From assembly GCA_951230915.1 (NCBI GenBank), contig OX579633.1:20494574-20558573 (forward strand): a DNA stretch of 64,000 nucleotides, given 5' to 3'. Positions 34,807 to 46,859 of this stretch are shown one piece after another. Position numbers and translations under genes: made by a program. This DNA comes from Antitrichia curtipendula (Eukaryota; Streptophyta; Bryopsida; Hypnales; Leucodontaceae). The number at the start of each line of letters is the position of its first letter. Positions within the stretch are counted from its first letter, which is position 1. Under the pieces are notes generated by a model that did not search any database, was not told the origin of the DNA, and saw only the letters and a list, made by a program, of their open reading frames with translations.

Positions 34807-35276
34807 AAGCAAAATACTTTGGAGTGATTGACCTTTGAGAGTGGAAGAATTTAGACTGAAATTAGACATGTAGCTAAAGAACTATATATTTTCAATGGGA
34901 CAACTATTGTATTTGCCTACATATTTAATGTAGCCTATTTTTACTTTCCATTTTGGTTTACTATACTTCAATTTTTTGCTTCTATTGTATATCTTTCTAA
35001 CAGTTTCAAAACTAACCCTAAACCAAAATCCCACAAAAACTATTCATAAGCCCGATTATAGGTTCACAGTCCTAGTTTCCGCGGTTATGGGTCCTTGTTC
35101 AGTGTTCCATGGTAATAGGTTTTTCAATTTACTATAAATTGAAAAAGTAATAAAACTTATAAAATATTTTTTATTTTTATAAAAAAAATTATTTAAAATA
35201 AAAAAAAGTTGATTTTAGATCTTACTGCTCGCGTAATCCTGCTCACAACTCGCAGGCTCACAGTCTAGCACCGCTG
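34807..35276. other. 3' flank of transposase to right transposon end
   Basis: Contains the 3' untranslated region, the inner conserved block near 35077-35092, an A/T-rich run and the right terminal repeat. No gene. Confidence 0.6.
35225..35276 (-). repeat. Right terminal inverted repeat
   Basis: Inverted, it reads CAGCGGTGCTAGACTGTGAG followed by CCTGCGAG and TTGTGAGCAGG, matching the left end and its GTGAGC words. Confidence 0.85.
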
Positions 35277-35286
35277 ATTTCAAACC
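35277..35286. other. Right target-site duplication
   Basis: ATTTCAAACC, identical to 19451-19460. Confidence 0.9.
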
Positions 35287-35341
35287 GTAGTCTAAATTGT
35301 GAAAGTGCCAAAGTTGTGGAATTGCTCTATTTTAATGAAAT
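35277..35341 (-). repeat. Outer continuation of right arm beyond the transposon
   Basis: After the element ends, the sequence again matches the reverse complement of bases 1-68, including the AAAGTGCCAAAGTTGTGGAAT tract in near-identical form. This shows that 19461-35276 is an insertion into a formerly continuous arm. Confidence 0.85.
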
Positions 35342-35837
35342 TTTCCATCTAAATGTTTAACATATTTTCATTGTCTACCTCAAATAACTCTTCATTTTCC
35401 ATTGTTTATTTCTAAAAATTAACATTTATTTAAAAGAAAAGTATATGTTTGGTTCCTTTAGAACAAATAGTATTTTTGAAGAAAAAAAGTCCAAAATACA
35501 AAAATGTCAATTTTTGATGTATTGTCTAAAGTCAAATATTAGAACTATAAAAACAATTACAATTGTACAAAAGTTTATTAAACAAATAAGGAAATGTGTA
35601 AAAAATTTCATCACATTTGACTATGTGGATTGAAAGATTATAACATTTAAAGGGTGAAAAGTTGTTCTTGAGAAAATATTATTTTCCAAGTGATCATCCA
35701 TTAATATATTATAAAAAGACATCATATATTTATAAAAAATAATTTTATAAATTTAATATAAATTATATAATTTCCAAATCTGAAGTAGTTTATCCTATCA
35801 TCACATCTATCCTAAATAAATATCATGTTTTTGTTTA

Positions 35838-36752
35838 TCCCCTAAAGTCACATTGTCCCCTTGGGAAACAATATGGATTTGGGGTAGGCTCCTACGGTCT
35901 CAATATTTGTCATGATTTTCTAAATCCTTTAATGAAGATAAAAAAATACATTAATTTTTTTGAAATATAAATTTTATTTCAATCTATGTCAAGGAGTAAA
36001 ATTTATGGCACAATAAGATTATATTTTATTTTGGCAGGTAGAAAAGAAACTCCACAAAAATTTAAAGTATTTTTTTAAAAAAATTCTTGTAGATTGTATT
36101 TTTATCTAAATGAAAAGATTTGATTTACTTCATTTAGATTAGTGATGTGAAAGTTATGGACAATCTTAATTTTTGGAAAATAAGAGCATCTTCTTAAAAA
36201 TAACTTGTAGGATTCGTTTTTTAATTCAATTTTCACAATTATCTTAGGAAAAAAATTCACAAGGTTAAAATCTCTTGCTAAAACAATCTCAACATTTTTA
36301 TTAGTGTGTTTCAGTTCTATCTTAGACCTATTGGCAATTTTGTTTTCCTTCAATCTTCAATCTACTTTTATTTAGTAATTTTTTAATGAGTAAAAATTAT
36401 GCCTTTTTTTTTTAATATTTTTTTAAACTCTCAATTCAATGTTTCAATATAAAAATTAAAAATTAAAAATCAATTTTGCAAAAAATTTAAGCTAAAAGAT
36501 TCAAAGTCAAGAAATCTAGTCAAGCAAGGTGCAAAAAAACTTGTTTTCTTCACTTTAAATGCAAAGAACTTGCAATCTACAATTCTACATGGTCAAAGCT
36601 TATGAAATTTTTTTGACACATTTTTACACTAATTTAGTAGAAGATTCTATCATTAGATGTGAAAAAAATGATATTTAAAATTTTTGCACTTTGAAATAGT
36701 AGTTTGAGTTGTTTTTGATAGAAAAAGGCCTTGGGACCATAGAGGTTAAAAA
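35838..36752. mobile_element. TTAA-type element, shorter relative of 8616-10440
   Basis: Starts CCCCTAAAGTCACATTGTCC with the inner TTGTCCCC..GGGAAACAA palindrome and ends CCTTGGGACCATAGAGGTTAA. The interior follows 8616-10440 but lacks its middle. No coding potential. Confidence 0.55.
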
Positions 36753-37229
36753 CCAATTTTCACCACCTATTTGTGTTTAATTTAAAAAATAATAATAGAT
36801 TTATAAAATCTTCTCTTCAAGAGCTATAAGATTTTGTTAAACTAAAATGAAAGATAACACTTCCTATTGCATTAAAATGCATTAAGATAGAACCACAAAT
36901 CACCAACCACAATCCCATCAACAATCAATAGAATATTTGAAATTTAGGAGAGCTTGGGACTAAGGGACACTTTACACTATTGTAGAAAAGTGCATTAGTT
37001 AAGAATTTTAGGGAAATGGAGCAATATGATTCTACATGGTCAAAAAATTTCCACATCTTTGTAATCCAATGTAATATAAGATCCTAACGTTATATGTGTG
37101 CAAAAATGGTTTCTTCTAAAATTTGGTACTTGTACTAGAAATAGCAATTTTAGAGCAGTATCGGTGAAAACATAATCAAAAACCTTTAAAGATTAAATAA
37201 CTTGCCACACAAACATCTTAGGGGGACGG

Positions 37230-37429
37230 NNNNNNNNNNNNNNNNNNNNNNNNNNNNNNNNNNNNNNNNNNNNNNNNNNNNNNNNNNNNNNNNNNNNNNN
37301 NNNNNNNNNNNNNNNNNNNNNNNNNNNNNNNNNNNNNNNNNNNNNNNNNNNNNNNNNNNNNNNNNNNNNNNNNNNNNNNNNNNNNNNNNNNNNNNNNNNN
37401 NNNNNNNNNNNNNNNNNNNNNNNNNNNNN
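37230..37429. other. Assembly gap (200 N)
   Basis: Exactly 200 undetermined bases, probably a fixed-size placeholder, so distances across it are not reliable. Confidence 0.98.
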
Positions 37430-38700
37430 ACAAGTCGCAAACAAGTCAGAAGCAAGTCATGCATTAGTCGCGATGAAGTTATGAAGAAGTGAATTGCATC
37501 ATAGACCTCACACAACAATGAGTATTATGTAAGCAACCACGTCATAAAGCACATTGATGAAGTTCTAAGTAAGTTGTCAAATGGAAAACAACCCCATTTT
37601 GCCTTCCAACTATGATACAACTAAAAAACTTGTCCACAATGATTGGAGGCCTCCAAATTCTCACAAGCCGCAAATGTACGATGCACCCCAAAAAACAATT
37701 GCTCTTTGTAGTCACAAAATCCCTCATTTTTTTCTATTACTAGTACATGACCAACATCCCAGTTCTCAGCTCAAAATTTGAATTTCTAGGTCAAAAATAG
37801 TACTAAATCCATCCAAAATTTTAAAAATAAATATTCAATCAAGAAATGTTTTAAAATAGTAAAATAATTTTTTTTAAGTGAAAATAAATATTTAATGCCT
37901 ACAACTACCACATGTACTTTAATTTCAATTTTTATATCAAGCTGATATACGACACAAAAGCTATAAGCAAAAAAAATTCTATCTAAGGCCAAGGGGACAA
38001 GAAAAAAAGACAAGTATTTCTTGTAAATAATGACCCCTAAAATTGTTTGAATAAGCATACAAGCATGGTTCCTAATATTCAATTGTGTCCGCTTTTGTTT
38101 AATCAGCTTGATTAATGTGAATAATTATATACATCACAAATTTACAAATATACACAAACATTTATGTTTTTTGAACATAACATCAATTGAAAGAACATGT
38201 ACAACCTCCCAATTTGCATTATTGGTGCAATTTTAATCCTGTAAGAACGAACTGGTCATTGTGAAAATCATCTTTTTTATACAATGTGAATCATGTATTT
38301 TTTAAAATTTTAAAAATCATTGGAGATTAGACTACCATACAAGATCTCCCTTTCAATTTGCACAAAATTTTGAAAGATGAACATGTGCACTTCTATCTAA
38401 CATGAAAGAATTCTCTATCATCCATCAAATACTTAACTTAATGTTCACAACAGTATTATAAAGTCAAAAATTCAGCTCAAATTATTCACTGAGAGCTTAC
38501 TATTTGTATGTGCACAAATGTGGGCCTTTAAACATAACTTATTTGTCATGCATGTTTAATACTTGGTAGAAGTGCAATTTACTCAATTCAAGATAGAATT
38601 GCTCACAACATACCCTAGCTAATTGTTGTGGACTCTTTGTTGAACTAATAAAAAGTGAAATTTCAAAGTTTACAATTGCATGCATGTCAAGTAGTTCACC
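37430..38700. other. AT-rich sequence, no gene seen
   Basis: No exon-like stretch with splice sites that I can support. Part of 38540-38700 is the inverted dispersed repeat also found at 10855-10890. Confidence 0.45.
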
Positions 38701-38701
38701 C

Positions 38702-38942
38702 CTTAACACTTTGACGTCCAAATTTTAGACAATGAACGTCCGGTTCCAAAGGCTTTTTCTATCACAAAATTTTTCATTCATCCCAACTAATGCTTAACTT
38801 TTTTTTAAATCACACTTTTGTATGATGGATTTGATGAAATTGAGGTACATTATATATTTATATATATATATATATATATACATAAAAATGAAAGCAAAAA
38901 ATATGTAAAAATCCAATAAACAATCCAGGCACTTAAGGGTTA
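38702..38942. mobile_element. Short TTAA-type element with TA microsatellite
   Basis: Bounded by CTTAACACTTTGACGTCC and CAGGCACTTAAGGGTTAA. Inside, 38851-38881 is a TA dinucleotide run. The ends are weakly inverted, so the assignment is tentative. Confidence 0.35.
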
Positions 38943-39244
38943 ATTAGTTTGACAATTGTGTAGAGCCTCAAAGCTTTTGAGTGATTCATCATAATCTCCT
39001 ATAAATTCAACACTTACGACGTGACTCGGGACGTCACTATCAATCCACAAGGCAAACTTCTATACTAATTTTCTAGTGTATTTTCAAAAATTGTAATGTT
39101 TAAAAATTAAGATGAAGCATTTGTTCCTTTCTGATTGTGTTGAGATACCTCCTTCTCCTCAACATGCTCCCTCATAGATGTATCACACTGCACATTCACA
39201 ACTACACATTCATGGTACAAGTACCATTTTTATTTGGCCTAGTT

Positions 39245-41615
39245 TTAATTACATATAATGCATTTTAATGCAATAGAAAGTGTTATATTTAATTTTAGTT
39301 TAACAAACTCTTATAGCTCTTAAGGAGAAGAATCTATTAATTTAGTTTTTTTAGATGAACACAAATAGTTGGTGAAAAATGATTTAAAAATAAAAATATA
39401 AGTTTTTTAAATATATTATAATAGAAAAAACTACCTAAAATACGATAAATAGATTAAAGTCTTTTTTTCTTTTTAAATTAACTAATGGTCACTTTGAAAA
39501 TATTTTTTGGAGTCACAACTAAGGTAAGCATATCCTCTTGCACCACCATCCTTTTAAAGAAAATGGTGGTAGTACTGTTCAAAGCCAACCCAAGTGACTC
39601 AATTAAAACTAGTATTTTTTCTCAAGTCAACATTAATTTTGTAGAAGTAACCAATAGGAGATGAAGAGTTTTTTGGAGAAGCTTATGAGAATCTAAACAT
39701 TTAGTCTCTTAAAGATATGCAATTAAGGGTAGTCTAGTGTCAATCATAAGTGTTTCCATAGATTTTATTTAAAAAATATATATAGTTTATTCACATAGTC
39801 TCTCAAAATTCTCAAACCAACTGCATTCACTTCTACTTTCATTTGCTAACATCCTGGTGGGATTGTTTTTCCAATTGGATTTAGAGATGTTGGATTTTAA
39901 AGAAGTGGCTATTTTAGATGATGATACCTTATACACAAGCTAGGTTACTTGGTAATTGAGTTAATTTTGGAGTTTAGGATACCAAATAATATTTTCTATA
40001 TTTTTTCTAAGATGTAGGAGTGTATGACCTATTTCATTAGGTAAGAAACTAATGGCTCAACAAAAGCCTACATATTCTAATAGTCTAACTATGGGTGCTT
40101 GCGGAACCTTCATTTTTCATTATTATTGCTAGCAAATCACTCTAAAAAAATTAGTAGGAGCTATGACTTTGTAAGTTTGAGGCTGTAACTTTTTGCACTT
40201 TAGGTTGTGACTCTTAGCACTATATGATAATTGGTTTGGACTTTTAGATCATTCCAATTTTGTTTTAAATAAATTTGGAGCCAACATTTTTTTTTCTTTT
40301 ATAATTCTATATTATAAAATATAAAACCAACCTTTAGGTTGTTTTAATGCCAATCATACCTATTTATAAAATGAGAGTTGTTTACATACCTAAAGGCACA
40401 AAGCACAAGATTCAACATTTCATGAACTCAAGTTTTTTGTTATGAACAAAGATACTAAGATAATCATGTCTAATTGTGACTTCATTCTTATTTTAGTTAA
40501 GGTTGAGAGAACAAGAGATATCATTGATGTAGTTAGCCCTCCAAAAGATTCAATACTAGAAGAATATATCTATTAGATTTTAGGTTTCTTCATGAACCTT
40601 AAAAGTCATTCATTCTAGGACATTCTTCTTGTCCTCTACAATGTTGCACAATTCGTAGCAAAGACTTGACACATAACTATAGAGCTAATGTTTGTATTCA
40701 AGCAATCAAACTCAAATGGACCAAGGCCTTCTTTCTATAAAAAAATACTCAAAATTGCCATTTCTATTGCAAGTTGAAAAAAATTAAATTCTTTTTTCCA
40801 TATTTAACCATATGATTGTGCACTAGACAAGTTTAAGAATGTATGAAAGAAATTTCAATAACTTTAAATACATAGATTGCAAGATATTTGCATTTAAAGT
40901 ATAGAAAACAAATTAGTTTGTACCTTCCATGATTAGATTATTTTTTTTTTTGAATCTTTTTAACTTAAATTTTTGCACAATAGATTTTGAATTAAAAAGA
41001 TTTTGAGTTGAGAATATAGATTTTTTTTTAAAACATTTAATTTTCATTCTTTAAAAAATTATTATGTAGAAGTATTTATGAGATAGAAAGAAAACTAAAC
41101 CTTTAATAGTTTGAAGATACAATTGAAACACACTAATTACAACAAGATTGTTCTAGCAAGTAAGATAAACCATGTGGAACCTTTTCTTGAAAAATTGTAG
41201 AAATTGAGTTCCAAATTAAGTTCTATTAATTAATTTTTGAAGAAGATGCCTTGATTGCCCCCAAAACAAGACTTTCCATAACTTTCTCATCATTAGTCCA
41301 AATAGAATGAACCAAATCTTTCCATGTAGACAAAAACATTTTCTAGAAGAAATAAAAAACTTTTAGTTATTTTTTTGAGTTTTTATGATTTTTTTTGTGC
41401 TACCCAACAAATTACCTTTTGAGCTCATTGTGGCATAAATTTTGCTTCCAAGCACCGATTGGAATAAATATTATATTTCTAGAAAGCTAATGTGTTTTTC
41501 TATATTCAAAAAAAGCTTTTTAAAACCACGTCAAAAATTGAGATCATCGGAACTTGTCCAAACCTTGCAGTGTCCCCCAAGGAGACACTTGTGTGGTCCT
41601 TTAGGAGTCAAGTAA
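39245..41615. mobile_element. Inverted long copy of the 8616-10615 repeat
   Basis: Begins with the inverse of the CTTCCTATTGCATTAAA tract and ends with TGTCCCCCAAGGAGACACTTG then GGTCCTTTAGGAGTCAA, the inverse of a TTAA-family start. Between are blocks matching 8616-10440 reversed, plus unmatched AT-rich sequence (about 39500-40700) with no gene visible. Confidence 0.45.
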
Positions 41616-41813
41616 AGTAGGGTACAAAATACCTTATGTGAAGGTTTGATTTAGCAAAACTGTGTCAAAATTGAATTTCCGTGTCAAAATTCTCAAGGAC
41701 CGACATTAGCTTACAACAATCATAAGATGACATGTGACACTTTTTTTTTTTTACAGAAATAACTTAATTTATGCCAAATCAGACCCTCATGTATGGTATG
41801 GTAATTTATACCA

Positions 41814-41989
41814 GAATCTTCTTTTTGATCAGCCTTGTTGGATGCACCGCCTTGTTTCAGCTCCGTAGTGCTTTGCTTCTTCTCCAACACGACTTTCACT
41901 GCAGCTTCCCCACATCTCTCTCCATAGCCTTCATCAAGACAGCGAGTACTGTATGCATCTCCATACGACTTATCCATGTCATCTCTGTT
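41814..41989 (-). other. Orphan exon-like stretch
   Basis: Acceptor GTTGTAACAG, then about 57 open codons (RDDMDKSYGDAYSTRCLDEG onward, Lys/Gln/Glu-rich at the end), then donor GTATAAATT. Codon content is unlike the AT-rich surroundings. It could be an exon of a gene or gene remnant on the minus strand. Product unrecognised; no full model could be built. Confidence 0.35.
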
Positions 41990-42024
41990 ACAACACAAAA
42001 TTATCAATGGCTTATTAAGGTAAC

Positions 42025-42541
42025 TAAGGTAAACCAGCCTATGACAAGCAAAATGACTGATTTGGTATGTTGCCATTAGCAAAATAACATCAGATTTTTT
42101 TTCTAGCAGAGACAACTTTGAGAAATGAAAGAAGGAGTTAAAATTTTAGTTTTTGGACAAAGTAGGAATTTGTTATGAATTTTTAAAGTATTTTTCCAAA
42201 ACAGTCTGTAGACTATCTAAAATCAATAAAATATGTCTTCATGATGGTCATCTTACCACCTAATGCAGTCTTCAGATTTCCTAACACAACCACAAGAATT
42301 TTTAATGTGGCCATCACACAAAGGAATAAAAAAAAAACTCTTTATGATGAGTTTACACTCACAATGTGTAAGTGTCCTATGACAGTCATTACTAATTCTA
42401 TCACAATCACCTAATGCTCTAATGTGGGCCACTAACCAACCTAATTAAATTGTAGAAGCAAAAATCTGAAATGGACTGTAATGGAGGGTTATGTAGATGT
42501 CTGCATTAGACAGTTGGCATGTCATAGGCTGGATTACCTTA
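42025..42541. mobile_element. MITE-like element with TAAGGTA ends (517 bp)
   Basis: Starts TAAGGTAAACCAGCCTATGA and ends TCATAGGCTGGATTACCTTA, an inverted repeat of about 22 bp. Related ends occur at 55443-55878. No coding potential. Confidence 0.7.
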
Positions 42542-43840
42542 CATCTAATTTTGAGCACTTTCTAAAACTGATCACTACAAATTCTTATCTAAAATATACT
42601 CCTGTTATTTATGAGAGTCTATGGTTGATTTTAAAAACATCTATTTTTAGTAGTTTGAAAATTCATAGTTTATCCATCTAATGTTCAAAAAATGCATATA
42701 AAAATAAACTAGAAACCCCTTTTGACTACCAACAAGACCCTCCCCCCAAAGATTCAATGTAATAATCGAAACAGCATTGAATTTCTTATTTGTGCAATGT
42801 TGCATGTAGTTACCTTACATCAATAGATGTTACCTTGCAATCACTTGCTTGTATGATAATTAATGCACATTTGCACATGTGCAAATGTTGCCCCACTCAC
42901 AGTCAATATCAATTTCATTTTATTGTGGGATATTCCAATATTGACACTTTTCATTATAGGGTGTCTTTAAACCTAAATCTTCATATGTTTATGTAGAAGG
43001 TAATTATACTTTTTTCATCTAAATAAGCAATTGAGCAATGTTCCTATTATTAAACTCCCTAATTTTTTTGTAGAATCTTGTTGGAAGTGTCAAAAAAAGT
43101 ATCTTAGATTTTCTTCTCACCCACTTTTTCAACATCACAGGAATAAATTATAAACTTTCAAACTAGTCAAAATTTGAGTGCCTTGAAACAACCAAAGGCA
43201 CTTATGAAATGAGGCGGTGCACTTTCCGGCAAGAGTCTCTAGAATTCGGAAATAGAAAGGGGTTGCAATAATTAGGCTAATGACATTTCTACAGAAAATT
43301 ATAACATTCATGAGCTGTGAGAGCAGCTGCCTTGCTTCTGATGGAATGATGTGGTATATTCCATATCATTCCATCCAAAGGATGGAATGGTGTAGAATAT
43401 TTCACACCCCACATTAGCTAATAAGCCACGCGTCGAAATATGTCAATGTGTAAGGAGCAGAGTTAGTGGGTAGGAAATTAACAAGGCTAATGAAACGAAC
43501 TGGGCGCCGTCGACACTTCAGCATCATTAATAAGTTATTAGGCTATATTGAGAACAGATAATTTCATTTTCCACTGGCTCCTTGAAATAAGTTACAGCAA
43601 CTAAATCCACTGGCAAGTACCTGGATGCATTTCGTGGATGAAGACTTCAGAGAGGCAAAGACAGCCTCTCCAAAGGCTCTTGAATGTTATGATAAATAAA
43701 CTCCTATTTTCTTTTCTTATCAACGAACTCAAGTGTAATTATGTGCAACACGTAGAAATTAATTGTCAATCTGATGTACACCCCCAAAATAACTGATTCT
43801 GGAGACATGCTGGGGAAGGTGCAATTTCTGAGATTCATTG
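42542..43840. other. AT-rich sequence, no gene seen
   Basis: There is a short imperfect palindrome with two ATTCCATCC-like words around 43355-43395 (GGAATGATGTGG / CCATCCAAAGGATGGAATGG). Otherwise nothing I can support. Confidence 0.35.
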
Positions 43841-43849
43841 AATGTACCT

Positions 43850-43936
43850 GAAAGTTGGGTTTGCTTCCGAAGGGGTTTTGCCTCCATTTTCCTTGGTTGA
43901 CATCACCATTATAGCTGACCTCTGCCATAACCCCTG
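43850..43936 (-). other. Orphan exon-like stretch
   Basis: After acceptor TTTTTGAGCAG the minus strand reads VMAEVSYNGDVNQGKW and on to KPNFQ, then donor CAG/GTACATTC. It looks like a genuine short exon, perhaps of the same gene as 41814-41989. Family not recognised. Confidence 0.35.
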
Positions 43937-43989
43937 CTCAAAAACTTTGCAAAATCTTGCAAGGCTGCAAGAGGAGGCCTTTTGCATCA

Positions 43990-45560
43990 TGGTTGCTTCC
44001 AATTGTGGGTCATCCAGACTATGAATTCACTCAGTTGTTGGTTTTCAAATTTGCACACAAAATTACACCCCCCACCACCACATAAAGAAATCAATGTGAG
44101 ATTATCAGAATGAACATCCACTAAATAACTTGTTGATGCTTCAAGGTTTTGGTTTTGCAGGGCATGTTGCAAAAATAATGGCATAAGCAGTTCATGAGAT
44201 GCAATTTGGCGACAAGTGGAAGGTGCAACCTAGGAGTGCAGCTGTTGGGGAAGTGACAGTTGGCAGACCAAGGCCATGCCACGTGGCATATTTGTGCTCT
44301 TTTCATGGATCATTGTTCGGTATTCATTCAATTCTTGTGAATTGAATGTGTCATATGAGATGCCAACCCATTTTCAACCACTTAAAGAATTGAGCCTATC
44401 TGCCGGATGGGTGTGTCGAGGGAAATATTTTTTTCCGTGTAGGCAAATTGAAATGAGGAGGATTTGAAAAAAATTACATTTTTTCATCAAAAATGAAATT
44501 ATTATGAATTTTTTTCGTTAAAATTATGTAAAACTTACTCTTGTCACAAAGGACATTATATTTCTAACCATAGGTTGGTCGAATAATTGACAGTAATCCA
44601 TTTCTACAAGTGGTAAACGTGGCATTCATATGTACTCTCTTTTTGTATGGCATATTGTGCCATGTAAGGGCAGTTACACATGTTGGGTATGGACAGAAAT
44701 ACAACAACCTGTACCATAGAAATGAGGTGGTGGCTAGAAATGGGTCACTTACTCTATTCATTTCTTGGAAAGTTAGACCATCTCCATTGGGGCACACAAT
44801 ACTAACTTGTTGGCAAGGAATTTGTCGTGGTCAAGCTTCTTTGTCTTTGTCAATCCCAACAATTGGAGAGTTTAGTTTTTTTCAACACAGGCCACTATCG
44901 AAGCTGCAAAGTCCTACATATTTGACCTTATAGCGCATTTGACGAATAAGAAATCTAGAAGAATTAAGAAAATAACTCTTAGTTTGGCCACATCCTTGAT
45001 TACTTTGTAGAGAGTAGCTAGTTGCTTCTAGCTTGTCCCACCGGCATTGGAATTTGGGATTGGAAGCCACTTAAAGCTAAGTTCTCTAGACTGGGTGATT
45101 ATGTTGTCTATTTGTGGAGATGCTCTCAAGACAAGAGCTAAACTGTAAAGTATCATGGAGTTACAATCACCTAGATACTTCAATTACAATGTGATAATTT
45201 TTTGAAGACAAATGGACATTTAATAGAAAATATGAGAAGTTCTTAAAGATAAGTCAATTTGATATATCAAATTTGAATGGATCATTTTGAATTTTGACAC
45301 AATGTGTAAAAATGTACTCCTTTTAAGGAAAAAATGATTTTCTTTCTAATTAAGTACTCTAATAAAGGGTCGGTCTGGCAAGGAATTAGAAAGAAGAATA
45401 AATTTTTTTTCCAAAATACCCAATATTTAGGGTTCAAGTGGCTTATGATGTTGATAGCCACGGAGGAATGTGAACAATTCTCACTCTGCCTGCACTTGCC
45501 TCAACACCTTTTGGTATCTTGCTTTACAATTCTAAAACTTTCAACGAATCTATGGCAGCA
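43990..45560. other. No supported gene
   Basis: Several short open frames on both strands overlap each other and lack motifs or matching splice sites. They may include decayed coding sequence. Confidence 0.3.
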
Positions 45561-45823
45561 TGAGTGGTTTAGGGTTTCCACTGAGAGCATTGCTTGGCTA
45601 CTTGGAGCCAACCCTAATTTCTCCACATTGGCCTGGATCAAGGATTGCTTGTGCATTGATGGAAGATAAACAATTTATTCCAAGCTCAATTTGCCTTGGT
45701 TTTGAATTACAACTGCGGAAGACCACTGTGCCCTTGTACGGTGATATTAGGTTTTCATGAGGAGCTTAGAATTGTACTAGTATTGAATTTTTTAGTAATC
45801 CTCCTTTTCAAGTGAATCTCTGT

Positions 45824-46139
45824 GAAGGTAGGAGGTCCTAAAATGGAGCGGGTTCTAAAACCAATCAGGCTCTAGAGGTACATTTTGCACTTTTCAATGT
45901 ACAAGTGGTGTGCATTTGAGGAGGTGGTCAGTTTTAGAGCCCACAAAAATGCACTTTTCTGCAACTTCAGAAATTCATAACTAATTCTACAAAGCTTCAA
46001 AAAATATGAAAGAACTTGGGTTAAATGCCAATTTCTCTTGCCTTTCAAGGAAAATTTACTGAAAATATTTAAAGAAGTTCTACCTCCCGAAAAGTCAGCT
46101 TCAGCTCTTAGATGAGCGGTTTATGGACCTCCTACCTTA
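45824..46139. mobile_element. MITE with AAGGTAGGAGGTCC ends, copy 1
   Basis: Starts AAGGTAGGAGGTCCTAAAA and ends TATGGACCTCCTACCTTA, about 315 bp. The interior is over 90 percent like 47704-48020 by eye. Confidence 0.8.
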
Positions 46140-46175
46140 CACCATGAGTGGAAGAGCAGCAAGCAATTGAGCATC

Positions 46176-46451
46176 TAAGGTAGGTACCCCCAAAATGGCA
46201 CCTGACCTTAAAGCGCCATCTACAGGTTGTGTACATTTCCAAAATCAGTAATGTACCTATTTGGATGGAGCGCTTTCAGAAACAAACTTTGACCCTTAAT
46301 AACTTTTGCATACGATGTCCAAATGCCACGTTCTTTGGTGCATTGGAACCTCCTTTCACTTGCCAACAAGAATATATGAAAATTTGACCAGTCTAATAGT
46401 AGTAACTAGGCTCAGTAGCAAAAAGTGGCGGTTTTGGGTGTACCCACCTTA
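46176..46451. mobile_element. MITE-like element with TAAGGTAGGTACCCCC ends
   Basis: Starts TAAGGTAGGTACCCCCAAAA and ends TTTTGGGTGTACCCACCTTA, about 276 bp, with the same outer TAAGGTA as its neighbours but a different interior. Confidence 0.65.
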
Positions 46452-46859
46452 TTGGTTGCAGCCAGCCCTAATGTCCTTCACACTGGAATTGATCTAGGCA
46501 TGAAAGTGGTATATTGCTTCATGGGAGATTAATAATTTATTCCAAGTTTTATTGCCTTGGTTTTGAATTACAACTGCAGACCATTGCACAGTGATATTAG
46601 GGTTTCATGATCATCTTAGAATTGCAGCTGTATTGGATTTTTGGTTGGATGTAATCCCTTTCTTTTGAGTGAATCTTTCTGTATACAATGAGTGGAAGAA
46701 CAGCAAGCTGGAAGGCCATTGGTTGCCTTAATTGGAATTACAGTCTGCAGGCTTCGTGGGGCTGCCGCTTTTTTTTTATCATAAGTTTGATCTGGATTTT
46801 TATGGGTTTCACTTTCATTATCACGGTGACCTGCATGTATTTTTGCTGGAAAGACCATC

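Larger units (their letters stand above)
19461..35276 (+). mobile_element. 15.8 kb Mutator-like transposon carrying a ParB-methyltransferase-like gene
   Basis: The boundaries are set by a 9-10 bp target duplication, matching inverted ends and two empty-site paralogues within the window. The left end starts CAGGGTTGCTATACTGTGAG; the right end inverted starts CAGCGGTGCTAGACTGTGAG, with 21 of the first 24 bases equal. Repeated GTGAGC words follow both ends. The element carries a SWIM-type transposase (30566-34806, +), a divergent gene for a ParB-like plus methyltransferase-like protein (28463-22041, -), a possible short third gene (29374-29096, -) and two intronic palindrome arrays. Mutator-superfamily placement rests on the transposase layout and the duplication length. 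Confidence 0.9.
45660..46700 (+). repeat. Diverged direct duplication split by MITEs
   Basis: 45665-45824 plus 46139-46165 matches 46530-46700: both contain TTTATTCCAAG, GCCTTGGTTTTGAATTACAA, GGTGATATTAGG/AGTGATATTAGG and ATGAGTGGAAGA. The first unit carries the MITE 45824-46139; the second lacks it. Confidence 0.7.

Noticed and set aside
19461..35276. Classification of the large element as CACTA or hAT
   Set aside because: The 9-10 bp target duplication, the CAGGG/CAGCG ends and the SWIM finger with CxxH motif fit Mutator better; CACTA gives 3 bp and hAT 8 bp duplications with different transposases.
37186..37518. Open frames through the N run
   Set aside because: They consist mostly of undetermined bases.
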